64,000 nt of DNA from Myxococcales bacterium (GTDB lineage: Bacteria; Myxococcota_A; UBA796; GCA-2862545), in contig JAHQVJ010000082.1 of assembly GCA_019634415.1 (NCBI GenBank), forward strand, positions 1 through 64,000, given 5' to 3'. Below the pieces are notes generated by a model. The model did no database searches. It was not told the DNA's origin and saw only the letters and a list, made by a program, of their open reading frames with translations. Shown piece after piece: positions 40,285-50,594 of the stretch. Within the stretch, counting starts at the first letter, position 1, and the number at the start of each line of letters is the position of its first letter. The position numbers were made by a program, and so were the translations under genes.

Positions 40285-43200
40285 TCCAGGCGTAGGCGTT
40301 GCGGAACATGCGCATCCACGGGCTGTCCCCCGAGGGCACCTTCCAGTCGTCGGGGCACCACGACAGATTCAGCCAGCGGAACGCCCGCTCCGGGTGCGGC
40401 ATCATCACCGTGATCCGGCCGTCCGGGGTGGTGAGCGCTGCGATGCCGCCCTCGCTGCCGTTGGGATCCAGCGGATAGCGCGTGGCCACCTCGCCGTGCC
40501 CATCGCAGTACCGCGCCCCCACCAGCGCGGAGCGCTCCACGGCATCGCGAGCATCGGCGGTGTCGAACAGCGCGCGGCCCTCCCCGTGCGCCGACGGCAC
40601 CGGGATCCGCGAGCCCTCCATGCCCGCAAAGAAGATCGACGGGCTCTTCTCCAGGCGCAGCGTGACCGTGCGGGCCTCGTACTGCTCCGACCGGTTCTCC
40701 ACGAAGCGAGGCCATCCCTCGGCGCCGGCGATGATCTCCCGCAGACCCGACAGCATCTGACAGCCATTGCAGGCCCCCAGCGCGAAGGTGTCGGGCCGCG
40801 CGAAGAAGGTGGTGAAGGCCTCGCGCAGCCGCGCATCGGTGAGCACCGACTTCGCCCAGCCACCTCCTGCCCCGAGCACGTCGCCGTAGCTGAAGCCACC
40901 ACAGGCCGCGAGGCCGCGGAACCCGTCCAGCGCCACGCGACCGGCGAACAGGTCGGACATGTGCACGTCGACGGCGGCGAACCCAGCGCGCTCGAAGGCC
41001 GCAGCCATCTCGAGCTGGCCGTTCACTCCCTGCTCTCGAAGGATGGCCACCCGCGGAGGCGGCCCCGAGCCAGGTGCGGTCGACGCCTCGAGGTCGAAGG
41101 TGAGCAGGGGCACGATGCCGGGATCGGAGGCGTCGCTCAGGCGAGCGTGCTCCTCGTCGGCGCAGGCCGTGTCGTCGCGCAGGCGCTGGATCTGCCAGCT
41201 CACCGACGACCAGTGCTCGTGCATGCCCGCTCGGCTCGCCCGAAGCACCACCGCCTCGCCGCTGCGCACCACGAGGGTGTCGCCTTCGGTGGGCCCTCCA
41301 AGGTCGTGCACGAGCGCGCCGAGGCCCTGGGCGGCGAACAAGGCAGCCACCCGCTCCACCGCGGGCGCCGCCACCTGCAGCACCGCCCCCAGCTCCTCGG
41401 AGAACAGTGCTGGGGTGGGCGCGGAGCCGGCAGGCAGCTGCACGTCGAAGCCACAGCGCGATGCGAAGGCCATCTCGCACAGACAAGCCCACAGCCCGCC
41501 GTCGGAGCGGTCGTGGTAGGCGAGCAGCAGCCCCTCGGCGTTCGCCTGCTGGATCGCCGCCACGAAGCCCACCAGGTGCGCCGGATCGTCGAGATCGGGC
41601 GCCTCGTCGCCCAGCACACCGTGCACCTGCGCCAGCGCCGAGCCGCCCAGGCGGTTCAGGCCACCACCCAGATCCACCAGCAGCAGGCGCGTGGGACCGC
41701 GGTCCAGGCGCAGCAGCGGCGTGAGGGTTCGGCGCACGTCGGGGCACGGGGCGAAGGCCGTCACGACGAGGGAAACGGGCGCACTCACGCGCTGCTCCCC
41801 CCACGACGTGCGCATGGACATGGAGTCCTTGCCCACGGGCACGCAGATCCCCAGCGCTGGACACAGCTCCGAGCCCACCGTGCGCACCATGTCGTAGAGC
41901 ACGGCGTCCTCGCCCGGATCCCCAGCACTCGCCATCCAGTTGGCCGACAGCACCACCTGATCGAGCCCCTCGAAGGGAGCCGCCGCCAGGTTCGTGATGG
42001 CCTCGCCGATGGTCATGCGCGCTGCTGCTGGACCGTCCAGCAGGGCCAAGGGAGTGCGCTCCCCCACCGCCATCGCCTCGCCCAGCGGACCGTCGTAGGT
42101 GGTGGTGGTGGTGGCCACGTCGGCCACTGGGACCTGCCAGGGCCCCACCATCTGATCGCGGTGCACCAGGCCCGTCACCGAGCGATCCCCGATGGTCACG
42201 AGGAAGGTCTTGTCCCCCACCACGGGGAGCCGAAGCACCCGGGCGGCAGCGTCCGCCAGATCCACCGGCACCTGCTCCATCGGTGCGGACGGAGCCGACA
42301 GACGCTCGGTGTGGCGGTGCATCTTCGGTGGGTTCCCGAAGATCACCGACAGCGGAAGGTCCACCGCAGGCACGCCGTGCAGGGAGTCGGTGACCGTGAG
42401 GTGCTCGGCGGTCGTCGCGTGGCCCACCACGGCGTAGGGGCATCGCTCCCGGGCGCACATCGCCTCGAAGGTGGGCAGATCCGCCGGGCGCACCGCCAGC
42501 ACGTAGCGCTCCTGCGACTCGTTGCACCAGATCTCGTGGGGCGCCATGCTCGGCTCGGCGCTGGGGATGGACCGCAGCTCGATGCAGGCACCCCGTCCCG
42601 CGTCGTGGACGAGCTCGGGCAGCGCGTTGGACAGCCCGCCGGCCCCCACGTCGTGCAGGCTCACGATGGGGTTGTCCGCCCCCATGGCCTGGCAGCGCTC
42701 CAGGACCTCCTGGCAGCGCCGCTGCATCTCGGCGTTGGCCCGCTGCACGCTCGCGAAGTCCAGGTCCGCGTCCTGAGCCCCCTGCCCCAGCGAGCTCGCC
42801 GCACCACCGCCGAGCCCGATGCGCATGCCCGGGCCTCCGAGCACGACGAGCGCATCGCCTTGCTCGATGGCGTTCTTGTGCACGTGGTCGCGCGCGACGT
42901 TGCCCAGCCCGCCCGCGATCATGATGGGCTTGTGGTAGCCGCGCCAGTCGGACCCGTGCTGCTGCTCGAAGGTGCGGAAGATCCCGGCGAGGTTGGGGCG
43001 ACCGAACTCGTTGTTGAAGGCAGCGGCGCCGATGGGCGCCTCCACCATGATCTGCAGCGGCGAGGCGATGCGATCGGGCCGCCCAGGCCCCTGACCCTCC
43101 CAGGGCTCCGCACCCTCGGGCAGGCGCAGGTGCGACACCAGGTAGCCGCACATGCCCATTTTGGGCTTGCCTCCTCGGCCCGTAGCGCCCTCGTCGCGGA

Positions 43201-44173
43201 TCTCGCCCCCCGCCCCCGTGGCGGCCCCCGGACCGGGGCTGATGGCGGTGGGGTGGTTGTGCGTCTCCACCTTCATGAGGATGTCGAGGGGCGCTGGCTC
43301 GGCGCGCCGGTACACCCCGGTCTCGGGGTGGGGCTCGAAGCGCCGGGTGGACCAGCCCGCCACCACCGCCGCGTTGTCGCGGTAGGCCGACAGCACGTCG
43401 CCCGCCACCTCCGCGCGCCCCTCGTGACGCCTCGTGCGGGCCGCGTGGGTGTTGCGAATCATGCCGAACATGGACTGCGGCTGCGTCTCGCCGTCGATGG
43501 TGACGGTGGCGTTGAAGATCTTGTGCCGGCAGTGCTCCGAGTTCGCCTGGGCGAACATCATCAGCTCGGTGTCGGTGGGGTCCCGGCCGAGCTCGGTGAA
43601 GGCGCGCACCAGGTACGCCACCTCGTCCTCCGACAGGGCCAGCCCCAGCGCGGCGTCGGCCGCCGTGAGCGCCGCCGTCCCACCCTCGAGCACCCCGATG
43701 CGCTGCAGCTGCCGCGCAGGCTCCGCAGCGAACAGCGCCTCCGCCGACTCCACGTCGAGGTGCACCGTCTCCGTCATGCGGTCGTGGAGCACCGCGAGGA
43801 CCGCGTTCGGATCGACGTCACTGGACGCACTCAGGGTGTAGAGCACGCCTCGCTCGATGCGGTGGACGGCGTCCGCCAGGCCAGCCACCGCGGCGATCTC
43901 CGTGGCCTTCGTGGACCAGGGAGACTTCGTGCCCATCCGCGGGGTGACGAAGCGCTGCACGCCCTCGCGGGGTGGCGCCGTGGGGCGAGCGCCGTAGGTG
44001 AGCAGTCGGTCCAGCACGCCCTGCTCCTGCTCGGACAAGGGCCGGGCGAGTCGCACCAGGTGCACGTGGTCGGCGTGCAGGTCGGAGAGTCCAGGCGCGA
44101 CCCGGCGCGCCTGCTGGAGGCGCTCGTGACGCCGGGCTTCGGTCAGGGCGGGGCCACCGCGATGGATCAGCAT
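40271..44173 (-). CDS. purL: phosphoribosylformylglycinamidine synthase (large-type)
   Basis: 1300 residues from ATG 44173, near the 1295 of E. coli PurL; the open frame above it is non-coding. It catalyses FGAR + Gln + ATP to FGAM in purine synthesis. An N-terminal PurS-like part is followed by two AIRS-type halves ([117 protein letters not shown]). A C-terminal class I glutaminase has [16 protein letters not shown], the nucleophile Cys in [10 protein letters not shown], and His-x-Glu in PHPERAFRW. Complete, cytoplasmic and monocistronic. Confidence 0.96.
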   Translation of the reverse strand: MLIHRGGPALTEARRHERLQQARRVAPGLSDLHADHVHLVRLARPLSEQEQGVLDRLLTYGARPTAPPREGVQRFVTPRMGTKSPWSTKATEIAAVAGLADAVHRIERGVLYTLSASSDVDPNAVLAVLHDRMTETVHLDVESAEALFAAEPARQLQRIGVLEGGTAALTAADAALGLALSEDEVAYLVRAFTELGRDPTDTELMMFAQANSEHCRHKIFNATVTIDGETQPQSMFGMIRNTHAARTRRHEGRAEVAGDVLSAYRDNAAVVAGWSTRRFEPHPETGVYRRAEPAPLDILMKVETHNHPTAISPGPGAATGAGGEIRDEGATGRGGKPKMGMCGYLVSHLRLPEGAEPWEGQGPGRPDRIASPLQIMVEAPIGAAAFNNEFGRPNLAGIFRTFEQQHGSDWRGYHKPIMIAGGLGNVARDHVHKNAIEQGDALVVLGGPGMRIGLGGGAASSLGQGAQDADLDFASVQRANAEMQRRCQEVLERCQAMGADNPIVSLHDVGAGGLSNALPELVHDAGRGACIELRSIPSAEPSMAPHEIWCNESQERYVLAVRPADLPTFEAMCARERCPYAVVGHATTAEHLTVTDSLHGVPAVDLPLSVIFGNPPKMHRHTERLSAPSAPMEQVPVDLADAAARVLRLPVVGDKTFLVTIGDRSVTGLVHRDQMVGPWQVPVADVATTTTTYDGPLGEAMAVGERTPLALLDGPAAARMTIGEAITNLAAAPFEGLDQVVLSANWMASAGDPGEDAVLYDMVRTVGSELCPALGICVPVGKDSMSMRTSWGEQRVSAPVSLVVTAFAPCPDVRRTLTPLLRLDRGPTRLLLVDLGGGLNRLGGSALAQVHGVLGDEAPDLDDPAHLVGFVAAIQQANAEGLLLAYHDRSDGGLWACLCEMAFASRCGFDVQLPAGSAPTPALFSEELGAVLQVAAPAVERVAALFAAQGLGALVHDLGGPTEGDTLVVRSGEAVVLRASRAGMHEHWSSVSWQIQRLRDDTACADEEHARLSDASDPGIVPLLTFDLEASTAPGSGPPPRVAILREQGVNGQLEMAAAFERAGFAAVDVHMSDLFAGRVALDGFRGLAACGGFSYGDVLGAGGGWAKSVLTDARLREAFTTFFARPDTFALGACNGCQMLSGLREIIAGAEGWPRFVENRSEQYEARTVTLRLEKSPSIFFAGMEGSRIPVPSAHGEGRALFDTADARDAVERSALVGARYCDGHGEVATRYPLDPNGSEGGIAALTTPDGRITVMMPHPERAFRWLNLSWCPDDWKVPSGDSPWMRMFRNAYAWTTAR

Positions 44174-44266
44174 GGGAGGCGGTGAGTAACCAGCTGGCCC
44201 GGTCAGTGCCTGGTCGGTCCGAGCGCTACGTTTTCGAGAACGCGACGAACACCGGGGAGGGTGCTC

Positions 44267-44905
44267 GTGCCGTACCTGGCGATGAGCTGTCTGCAGGGTC
44301 GACCCATGGCCGCTGCCTTCGATGCGCTGTGCGCGCTTCAGCCGGACGGCATCCAGCTGACCCCGGGCAACCTGCCCACACCGTCCTTCCACGATCACGT
44401 GCATCGCTGCGCGGTGCCCACGCGCACCCACCACGGCTTCGCCTTCGATGCCCGGCGCCAGCCCGTCTGGATCGACGGACGCTGCGTGGTGAGCGCCGAC
44501 TCCGTGCACCCCACACCGGGCATGCAGCTACCGGTGGGGCCCGCCCTGGAGACCATGTACCCAGGCCACCCCCTCGGCGACGACGACGCGCTGCAGCACG
44601 CGATGGCCGATGGCCTGCGGCTCGCGGTGGATGTGTCGCACGCCTTCATCGGGATGAGCCAGGGGGTGCTCACGGACCGCGTGTGGCGCCGCTTGATGGA
44701 CTACGACCGCATCGTCGAGGTGCACGTGTCCGCCAACGACGGCCGCCACGACACCCACCGCCCCATCGAGCCCGACACCTTCGGGCTCGACTGGGCCCGG
44801 GAGCGCGAGCAAGCGGGCGTGCCCGTGGTGCTCGAGAGCTACTTCCACAAGCTGGATCGCGGCGAGCGGCAGCGCCAGCTGGACATCTGCAGAGGGAGCC
44901 TATGA
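44267..44905 (+). CDS. xylose-isomerase-like TIM-barrel protein
   Basis: 212 residues from GTG 44267, six bases after GGGGAGG (GTG 44261 is too close to it). The pattern is that of sugar-phosphate isomerase/epimerase-like barrels: [63 protein letters not shown] and [13 protein letters not shown], with His/Asp/Glu at strand ends suitable for a metal site. It is shorter than classical members (~270). The function is unknown. It overlaps the next gene by four bases (ATGA) and so acts with it. Confidence 0.6.
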   Translation: MPYLAMSCLQGRPMAAAFDALCALQPDGIQLTPGNLPTPSFHDHVHRCAVPTRTHHGFAFDARRQPVWIDGRCVVSADSVHPTPGMQLPVGPALETMYPGHPLGDDDALQHAMADGLRLAVDVSHAFIGMSQGVLTDRVWRRLMDYDRIVEVHVSANDGRHDTHRPIEPDTFGLDWAREREQAGVPVVLESYFHKLDRGERQRQLDICRGSL

Positions 44906-46299
44906 ACCAAGCAGCCACCGCCCGTCAGCGGTTCGTCGACGACGTCTTCGTGCCCCTGGCGCGGCACACCTTCGAGCAGCGACCCGACATCCACAGCGTG
45001 ATGGTCGGCGTCGCCCAGTACTGGTGCGACGAGGCCGACGACGCCGTGCACTGCGCAGTGGAGTACTCCACTCGGCACACCCCGCTGTTCCCCCACCTGT
45101 GCCCAGAGCGGATCTGGCCCGAGCCCGAGGTGCTGCCGCCGCGCGGCGCCGACTTCTGCCGATACTGCCCCGACGAGACCGTGAGCATGCCCAACGGCTG
45201 GTACTCGGTGCCCTGGGACAGCAACGGCGGCGCCATCCCGACCTTCGAGGCCTACTGCCGAGAGGCCTGTCACCAGGAGATGGGCACCGACGAGGCGTAC
45301 CGACCATTCGTGCTGGCGCGGCGCGACGGGATCGAGATCGTGGGTCGACCCGTGCGACCCTGGATCGATCCCCCGGTGCAGGTGGACCTGCCTCCCCCCA
45401 CGGCTCGCTATGCCGAGCTGCACGAGCGAGTGGTGGCCGATCTGCGCGACGACGGGCCCCGGGCGGTGCTCGCCGACTGGCTCACCGAGCAAGCAGACCC
45501 GCGCGGCGAGCTGATCCGGCTCCAGCTGGATCCGAGCGCCGATCCGAAGCGGCTCCGGGCGCTGCTCGACGCCCACTGGGCAGCAGCGGTGGGCCGGATC
45601 CACTCGGTGATCGCGCGCCACGGCTCGGTGGTCGAGCGCGGGTTCCTCACGGAAGCCGAGGTGTGGTTCCAAGACTCCGAGGAGCTCGGACGAGTCCTCG
45701 ATGATCCGTCGTGGGCCACCGTGGAGCGGCTGCACTTCCTGGGCACCGACACCCAGCTGCTGCATCCCGCGATGCGGCAGCTACGGCGGGTGAGCGGGCT
45801 GGGGGCAGCAGCGCTGCGCGAGGCGGCTTCCAGTGCCCTACCGACCCTCGAGCAGCTCTCCGTCACCTGTGGCCTGCGCGAGGTGGTGAACGCGCTGAAC
45901 CACACCAGCGCCTTCCCCCGGCTGACCCGGCTCGAGGTGCCCGCACGGAGCTCCTCGCCCTCGGATCTGGCGGCACTGGACGCCATCGCGGGCGATCGGT
46001 CGCTGTGCGTGGTGGTGGCTGGCGCTCCCATGGACGCCCTCGCTGGCTGGCTGCGGGCGCTGCCGGACGGAATGCGCCTCGGATGGACCCGCCGCGACGG
46101 GGTGGGTCGCCCTGCCGGCTGGCGCTTCGAGATGCACCACGAGGCTGGTCAGCTACAGGTCACCGGCCACCTCGACACCATGCACGACAACGCCTCGCTG
46201 CAGCACGTCCGCGATCTGCAGCAGGCGATCGGGGGCGATGCGCGGCTGACGCTGAAGCCCTCGCGCTACTACGACCCCTCGCCCGGCGACGTTCCGTAG
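44902..46299 (+). CDS. TIGR02996-domain protein with Cys/His-rich N-terminus
   Basis: 465 residues. N-terminal ~170 residues are Cys/His-rich with possible metal sites (YWCDEADDAVHCAVEYSTRHTPLFPHLCPERIW, ADFCRYCPDETVSM, EAYCREACHQEMG). Then the TIGR02996 element DDGPRAVLADWLTEQADPRGELIRLQLDPS, common in Myxococcota and Planctomycetes, leads into leucine-rich-like repeats (WATVERLHFLGTDTQLLHPAMRQLRRVSGLGAAALREAA, FPRLTRLEVPARSS). The combination with an upstream coupled TIM-barrel gene is unfamiliar to me. It converges on the TetR gene with a 31-base overlap. Confidence 0.7.
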   Translation: MNQAATARQRFVDDVFVPLARHTFEQRPDIHSVMVGVAQYWCDEADDAVHCAVEYSTRHTPLFPHLCPERIWPEPEVLPPRGADFCRYCPDETVSMPNGWYSVPWDSNGGAIPTFEAYCREACHQEMGTDEAYRPFVLARRDGIEIVGRPVRPWIDPPVQVDLPPPTARYAELHERVVADLRDDGPRAVLADWLTEQADPRGELIRLQLDPSADPKRLRALLDAHWAAAVGRIHSVIARHGSVVERGFLTEAEVWFQDSEELGRVLDDPSWATVERLHFLGTDTQLLHPAMRQLRRVSGLGAAALREAASSALPTLEQLSVTCGLREVVNALNHTSAFPRLTRLEVPARSSSPSDLAALDAIAGDRSLCVVVAGAPMDALAGWLRALPDGMRLGWTRRDGVGRPAGWRFEMHHEAGQLQVTGHLDTMHDNASLQHVRDLQQAIGGDARLTLKPSRYYDPSPGDVP

Positions 46300-46913
46300 T
46301 GGCGCACGACCCACCGAAGCGCGGCCCGTACCGCGTCGGCACACCGCTGATCCGGCGCGTCGGCGGCAATGCTCCACCGTAGGAGCGCCCCCGCCTGGGT
46401 GAGCACGAGCTGGCGGGCCAGCCCCTCGGGATCCACCTCCGTGAGCTGACCTGCCTGAACCAGCGCGCCGATCCGCCGAGCGACCTCGGCCTCCAGTGTG
46501 TGCTGATAGGCCTGGGTGCGCGCCCGCCGCTCCACGTCCAGCAAGTCGTCCGCCAGCGTAGCGAGGTGGTGCGCCGCCTCCACGTGGCTCACGATCCCCT
46601 CCGCAGCCCCCGCCAAGCCCTCGATCACGGCCTGCAGCCCCTCGTGTGCTGCGTCGGCGTCCTCGAAGGCGTCGCGGGCCTGCTGCAGCCCCAGATCGAA
46701 CAGGGCCAGCATCAGCGCTCGCTTGGAGCCGAAGCGGCGCTGCACCGCCGCCGCCGACAGTCCACAGGCCTGCCCCACGGCGGCGAGGGTCAAGGCGTGG
46801 GGCCCCCGCTCGCCGATCACGCGCGCAGCGGCCTGCAGCACGTCCTCGTCGGGAATGCGCTTGGGTCGTCCAGCCAGGGGGAGCCTCCCAGAGCGAGATA
46901 ACACAACATTCAT
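46269..46913 (-). CDS. TetR-family transcriptional regulator
   Basis: 214 residues from ATG 46913. N-terminal HTH RIPDEDVLQAAARVIGERGPHALTLAAVGQACGLSAAAVQRRFGSKRALMLALFDLGLQ is a standard TetR domain; the helical C-terminal ligand domain (AAHHLATLADDLLDVERRARTQAYQHTLEAEVARRIGALVQAG) is typical. It is divergent from the RibD-like reductase at 46957; a near-palindrome spans its own start codon, so it probably represses both itself and the reductase and is released by a small ligand. Confidence 0.9.
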   Translation of the reverse strand: MNVVLSRSGRLPLAGRPKRIPDEDVLQAAARVIGERGPHALTLAAVGQACGLSAAAVQRRFGSKRALMLALFDLGLQQARDAFEDADAAHEGLQAVIEGLAGAAEGIVSHVEAAHHLATLADDLLDVERRARTQAYQHTLEAEVARRIGALVQAGQLTEVDPEGLARQLVLTQAGALLRWSIAADAPDQRCADAVRAALRWVVRHYGTSPGEGS

Positions 46914-46929
46914 TGCGCAATCATTGTTG
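46904..46929. promoter_or_regulatory. probable TetR operator
   Basis: A 26-bp near-palindrome centred on ATTGCGCAAT (46912-46921), flanked by CAAC and GTTG arms (46904-46907 and 46926-46929). It overlaps the ATG of the TetR gene and lies 28 bases before the reductase start. Confidence 0.55.
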
Positions 46930-46956
46930 CGTATTAGGAGAACACAAGGAGGGACC

Positions 46957-47520
46957 ATGGCTGCATCGTCTCGTGTCCGTGTGTACCTGGCGTGCTCGAT
47001 GGACGGCTTCATCGCTGGCCCCGACGACGATCTGTCTTGGCTGAACGAGGCCGGCAGCCAGGTCGACGAAGCCACCACCGACCCCGGCGCGGTGACCTTC
47101 GAGGCCTTCATGGCGCAGATCGGCGCCATGCTCATGGGCCGCCACACCTACGACGTGGTGGCCGGAATGGGTGCCTGGCCCTACGGGGACGTGCCCGTGC
47201 TGGTACCCACCAGCCGTCCCCTCGAGCCCGTGGTTCCCACGGTGCGCGCGGTGCAGGGGCCCATCGAGTCGCTGGTGGATCAGGCCAAGGAGGCCGCCGG
47301 GGAGCACGACGTCTACCTCGACGGCGGAGCCCTCGTGCGCAGTGGCCTCGACGCCGGGTTGGTGGACGAGATGGTGCTCACCCTGGTGCCGATGCTCGTC
47401 GCCGGGGGCGTGTCGCTGTTCGACGGCCTGCAGACGAGGCGAGCCATGTCGTTCACCCGACACGCCCAGTACGGGCCCATGGTGCAGCTGACGCTGCAGG
47501 CGCGGAGCGGAAACCTGTAG
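46957..47520 (+). CDS. RibD C-terminal / dihydrofolate-reductase-family protein
   Basis: 187 residues from ATG 46957 behind AGGAGGG. VRVYLACSMDGFIAGPDDDLSWL opens a DHFR/RibD-like fold; MGRHTYDVVAGMGAWPYGDVPVLVPTSRP, YLDGGALVRSGLDAGLVDEMVLTLVPMLVAGGVSLFDGL complete it with the usual NADPH-loop positions. Such proteins are NADPH-dependent reductases of unknown substrate, often under TetR/MarR control as here. Not a true folate-pathway DHFR. Confidence 0.88.
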   Translation: MAASSRVRVYLACSMDGFIAGPDDDLSWLNEAGSQVDEATTDPGAVTFEAFMAQIGAMLMGRHTYDVVAGMGAWPYGDVPVLVPTSRPLEPVVPTVRAVQGPIESLVDQAKEAAGEHDVYLDGGALVRSGLDAGLVDEMVLTLVPMLVAGGVSLFDGLQTRRAMSFTRHAQYGPMVQLTLQARSGNL

Positions 47521-47610
47521 CATCGCGGGATGGCGCCCTTGGTCATCATTTCGGCGCCCCCTGCCAGCAGGCCACGCCGCCTCCGCTCGTAGTCTGCTGG
47601 TGGAGGGAAC

Positions 47611-48429
47611 GTGGGTCTCGTCCTCTCGCTGATCTCGGGCCTCGCGCTGGCGCAGGTCAACAACGAGAACATGGCGGCGGCCGTGCACGAGGAGGGTTTC
47701 GGCGCCCACCTGGGCGGCGGAGGCTCGCTCGCCTCGGGCAACCTGTCGTCGGTGAGCCTGCAAGGTGAGCTGGCCGCTCAGCATCGCTCGAACTTCCCGG
47801 CTCGCCCGGGGGACGGGCTGCCTTGGGTGCGATCCCGTGGGCTGTTCAGCGCCTCGGGCTCCCTGATGAGCTTCGCGGGCACCACGTTCGTCGACCGTCG
47901 GCTGGTCCACGCCGGACACACGCAGATGCTGTCGCGTCGGCTCGGACTCGAAGCCGGCGTGCAGTACCAGAACAACCTGCTGCTGCTGCTCGATGCACGC
48001 CTGACGGCGGCCGTGGCCACGCGCCTCGTCGTGGTTCATCAGCCACGATGGGGTCTGTCCGTCGGACTCGGAGCCCTGCTCGAGCACGAGGTCCGCGGTG
48101 TGGATCCCGAGGGTCGGGACGCCCGGCTCGTCACCAACCCGCGCGCGGTGGGGCGGATCAGCTGGCGGCTGGGCATCATCGAGGACGGCCTGACCTGGAC
48201 GCACACCCTGTACGCGGAGCCTCGCCTGGATCGGTGGGCAGACCAGCTGCTCGTCGACTACCACACCCTCGAGGCCCACGTGAACGAGGTGGTGTCGATG
48301 ACCGCGGATCTCCAGCTGCGCTACGACAGCCAGCCGCCCGCGGAGCTCGCTCGCCTCGACACCCGCCTGAGCTGGGGGCTCCGGTTTCGCTGGGCCCTGC
48401 GACCCAGCACCGAGCAGCCACACCATTGA
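47611..48429 (+). CDS. DUF481-like outer-membrane protein
   Basis: 272 residues from GTG 47611 (GGAGGG upstream). Signal peptide ending SGLALAQ. Strand pattern GFGAHLGGGGSLASGNLSSVSLQGELAAQHR, WGLSVGLGALLEHEV and the end LQLRYDSQPPAELARLDTRLSWGLRFRW are those of DUF481 proteins (salt-induced outer-membrane type), predicted beta barrels. The C-terminal Phe/Trp-containing strand is followed by a polar tail (ALRPSTEQPHH). Function unknown. Converges on the VIT/VWA gene with a 7-base gap. Confidence 0.75.
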   Translation: MGLVLSLISGLALAQVNNENMAAAVHEEGFGAHLGGGGSLASGNLSSVSLQGELAAQHRSNFPARPGDGLPWVRSRGLFSASGSLMSFAGTTFVDRRLVHAGHTQMLSRRLGLEAGVQYQNNLLLLLDARLTAAVATRLVVVHQPRWGLSVGLGALLEHEVRGVDPEGRDARLVTNPRAVGRISWRLGIIEDGLTWTHTLYAEPRLDRWADQLLVDYHTLEAHVNEVVSMTADLQLRYDSQPPAELARLDTRLSWGLRFRWALRPSTEQPHH

Positions 48430-48436
48430 GGCTGCG

Positions 48437-50455
48437 TCACCGCGAAGCCTCGTCTCGGCGACGCCGACCCCACAGCGACCCACCCGCCATCGACACCAGC
48501 AGCAGCCCACCGAGCCAGGTCGCCGGCTCCGGAGCGGCCCCGCCGCCGAAGGTGGGTCCGCCGTAGGCCTTGGGCGACACCCCCGCTGGTGGCGGCGTGG
48601 CCACGTCCGCGGTCTTGGTGTCCTGTGCGCTCGGCAGCGGCGCATCGGGGGCCACCGCCACGAAGCTCGTCCACTGCGTGACCAATCCGTACTCGAGCCC
48701 CAGCGTGGTCACCTGGTCCTGCAGCGTCTGGCGTGCGGTGGCGGTGGCAGTGGGGTCCAGCAGATCGATCATGCGGTCCTCCACCTGGCTACGGGCCCAC
48801 AGGTTGGGCAGCGCGGTGTGGGCCGCCGCCTCCTTCGGCAGCGTCACCTTCAGCGGCAGGGTGGCCGCACGGCCCGCGATCCGCCCGCGCACCGTCACCT
48901 CGTGCACGCCTGGCGCATCGAAGCGCGCCATCACGCGCAGCGGCTCGCCCGCGAACAGATCGGGGAGCACCGTGGGGGTGGTGTCCCGCACGGCCGCGGT
49001 ACCCCAGTCGATGGAGACGTCGGTGAGCACGGCCGCCTCGAGACGCTCGGCGAGCTGCGCCGCGGCCTCGGTGGCCTCCTGTGCGTCGAGCCCGCCTCCT
49101 CGGCCGCCACGGCCCACGGTGCCCACGATCCGGGCCACGCCTCGCCCTTCGCGCGCCATCTCCTCCACGAGGTAGCGGTTGACGGCATTGCCGATGCCGA
49201 AGGCGAAGATCCGGGCCTCTCCCCGCTGCGAGCGAAGCTCCCCCAGCACGTGGGCCTCGTTGCCGATGTAGCCGTCCGACAGGAACACCACGATCCGCAG
49301 CCGCCCGTCCTGCACCGGGGGTTTCAGTGCGGTGCGGATCCCGGCCGAGACGTCCGTGCCTCCCCTGCCGCCCAGACCGTCGACCCACGCCAGGGCGCTG
49401 CGCACGGTCTCCGCGTTCACCGGCTCTCCCCGGGAGCTCCACTCGCTCGCGGCGGTGTCGAAGCGCACCATGCGCAGCATGTCCGAGGGCCGCAGATCGG
49501 CGATGGCCTCGCGCATGAAGTGCTTGCTGGCCTCCATCGGGATCCCCGACATGCTGCAGCTGGTGTCCAGCACGAACACCATCTCCCGAGGCGTGAGGTT
49601 CTCTGCCTGGACCGCCGCGGGCGGCTCCACCAGCAGCGAGACGATGCCGCGCCCCGCATCGGCGTAGGTCGTGACGCCGACGGCCACGTCGTCCGAGGCG
49701 AGCCGGTAGTCCAGGCGCAGGTCCTTGTTGTCGAGCACGCGGCCCCCGGCCAGGGTGACCGTGCGCCTGGCTCCCGACCCCTTCACCGACAGCTCGTGCG
49801 ACGGGCTGTCCACGGACTGGATGGGCACGCCGCCGTCCATGTGCACCACCACCGACACCCGGTCGCGGTCGATGTGGTCGGGGTTGGGCAGCCGATCGGT
49901 GGACTTCACCGTCCAGGTGCCCAGCGGATCGGGAGAGGCGGCGGCGTCCGACGGCACGTAGCGCGGGCCCACCACCAGCGGCAGCTGCCATCGATACTCG
50001 CCGTCGCGACGAGGCACGGCGTGGGCGTAGGTCAGGGTCACGCTGACCTTCTCTCCCGGTCCCAGGTTGGCCACCTGCTGCTGGAACACGTTGGGTCGCT
50101 CCTGATCGAGCAGTGCGGCCTTCTTGCCCTCGGCCTTGGCCGTCTCGAAGATCTGCGTGGCCTTCGCTCGCTTCTCGATGCGCGCCTCGATCTCGGCCGA
50201 CGGCGTCTTCAGCGTCATGGCGGTGACAGCCGCGTCCTCGGGCAGCGGAAACACGTAGCGCGCGTGCATGGGCTGCCCGGTCTCGTTGGCGAAGGTCTGG
50301 GTGAGCTTCACGGTGGCCAGATCCCCGTCGAGGTGGGCCACCACGTCGGTCTTCAGGGCGGGCAGCGCGACGGGCCGCCCCTCCACCTCCCCCTCGAGGG
50401 AGCCGGCGGGGATCACCGTGGCCAAGGCGGTGCAGAACAGCGCAGACAGCAGCAT
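48437..50455 (-). CDS. VIT/VWA-domain protein with PEP-CTERM sorting tail, exosortase target
   Basis: 672 residues. Signal peptide, then a VIT domain (~20-150; VAHLDGDLATVKLTQTFANETGQPMHARYVFPLPEDAAVTAM, ATQIFETAKAEGKKAALLDQERPNVFQQQVANLGPGEKVSVTLTY), then a von Willebrand A domain with an intact MIDAS: FVLDTSCSMSG, GGTDVSAGIRTAL, VVFLSDGYIGNE. The last ~32 residues are PEP (APEPATW), a hydrophobic stretch (GGLLLVSMAGGSLWG) and RRRR, a PEP-CTERM-class signal. The neighbouring upstream gene encodes an exosortase-EpsI fusion, so this protein is very likely its dedicated surface substrate, like the XrtN/VIT pairs. Confidence 0.88.
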   Translation of the reverse strand: MLLSALFCTALATVIPAGSLEGEVEGRPVALPALKTDVVAHLDGDLATVKLTQTFANETGQPMHARYVFPLPEDAAVTAMTLKTPSAEIEARIEKRAKATQIFETAKAEGKKAALLDQERPNVFQQQVANLGPGEKVSVTLTYAHAVPRRDGEYRWQLPLVVGPRYVPSDAAASPDPLGTWTVKSTDRLPNPDHIDRDRVSVVVHMDGGVPIQSVDSPSHELSVKGSGARRTVTLAGGRVLDNKDLRLDYRLASDDVAVGVTTYADAGRGIVSLLVEPPAAVQAENLTPREMVFVLDTSCSMSGIPMEASKHFMREAIADLRPSDMLRMVRFDTAASEWSSRGEPVNAETVRSALAWVDGLGGRGGTDVSAGIRTALKPPVQDGRLRIVVFLSDGYIGNEAHVLGELRSQRGEARIFAFGIGNAVNRYLVEEMAREGRGVARIVGTVGRGGRGGGLDAQEATEAAAQLAERLEAAVLTDVSIDWGTAAVRDTTPTVLPDLFAGEPLRVMARFDAPGVHEVTVRGRIAGRAATLPLKVTLPKEAAAHTALPNLWARSQVEDRMIDLLDPTATATARQTLQDQVTTLGLEYGLVTQWTSFVAVAPDAPLPSAQDTKTADVATPPPAGVSPKAYGGPTFGGGAAPEPATWLGGLLLVSMAGGSLWGRRRRDEASR

Positions 50456-50482
50456 GTCGGACTCCGGTGTGGTTCATGCCAA

Positions 50483-50583
50483 GGGCTTCGTGCGAGCTGC
50501 GATCCCCTCGGACGTGCGCCGATCAGGGTTCGAAGAACCCCGGTGCGCGTTCGGGGGGTTCGCGGGGCGCACATACGAAGCCC
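50483..50583. repeat. 101-bp element, copy 1, with 8-bp inverted ends
   Basis: Begins GGGCTTCG and ends CGAAGCCC. Copy 2 (50595-50695) differs at only two positions. An internal hairpin GGGTTC-GAA-GAACCC is present. The two copies with an 11-bp spacer fill almost the whole gap between the exosortase stop and the VIT gene start. Confidence 0.85.
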
Positions 50584-50594
50584 GGCAACAGGAA

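Noticed and set aside
44267..44905. DUF692/MNIO-type peptide-modifying oxidase
   Set aside because: The fold may be a TIM barrel, but the family hallmarks of MNIO enzymes (such as the N-terminal G-x-G-LR region and the HG-x-x-LS-like motif) are not seen, and no short precursor peptide gene is next to it.
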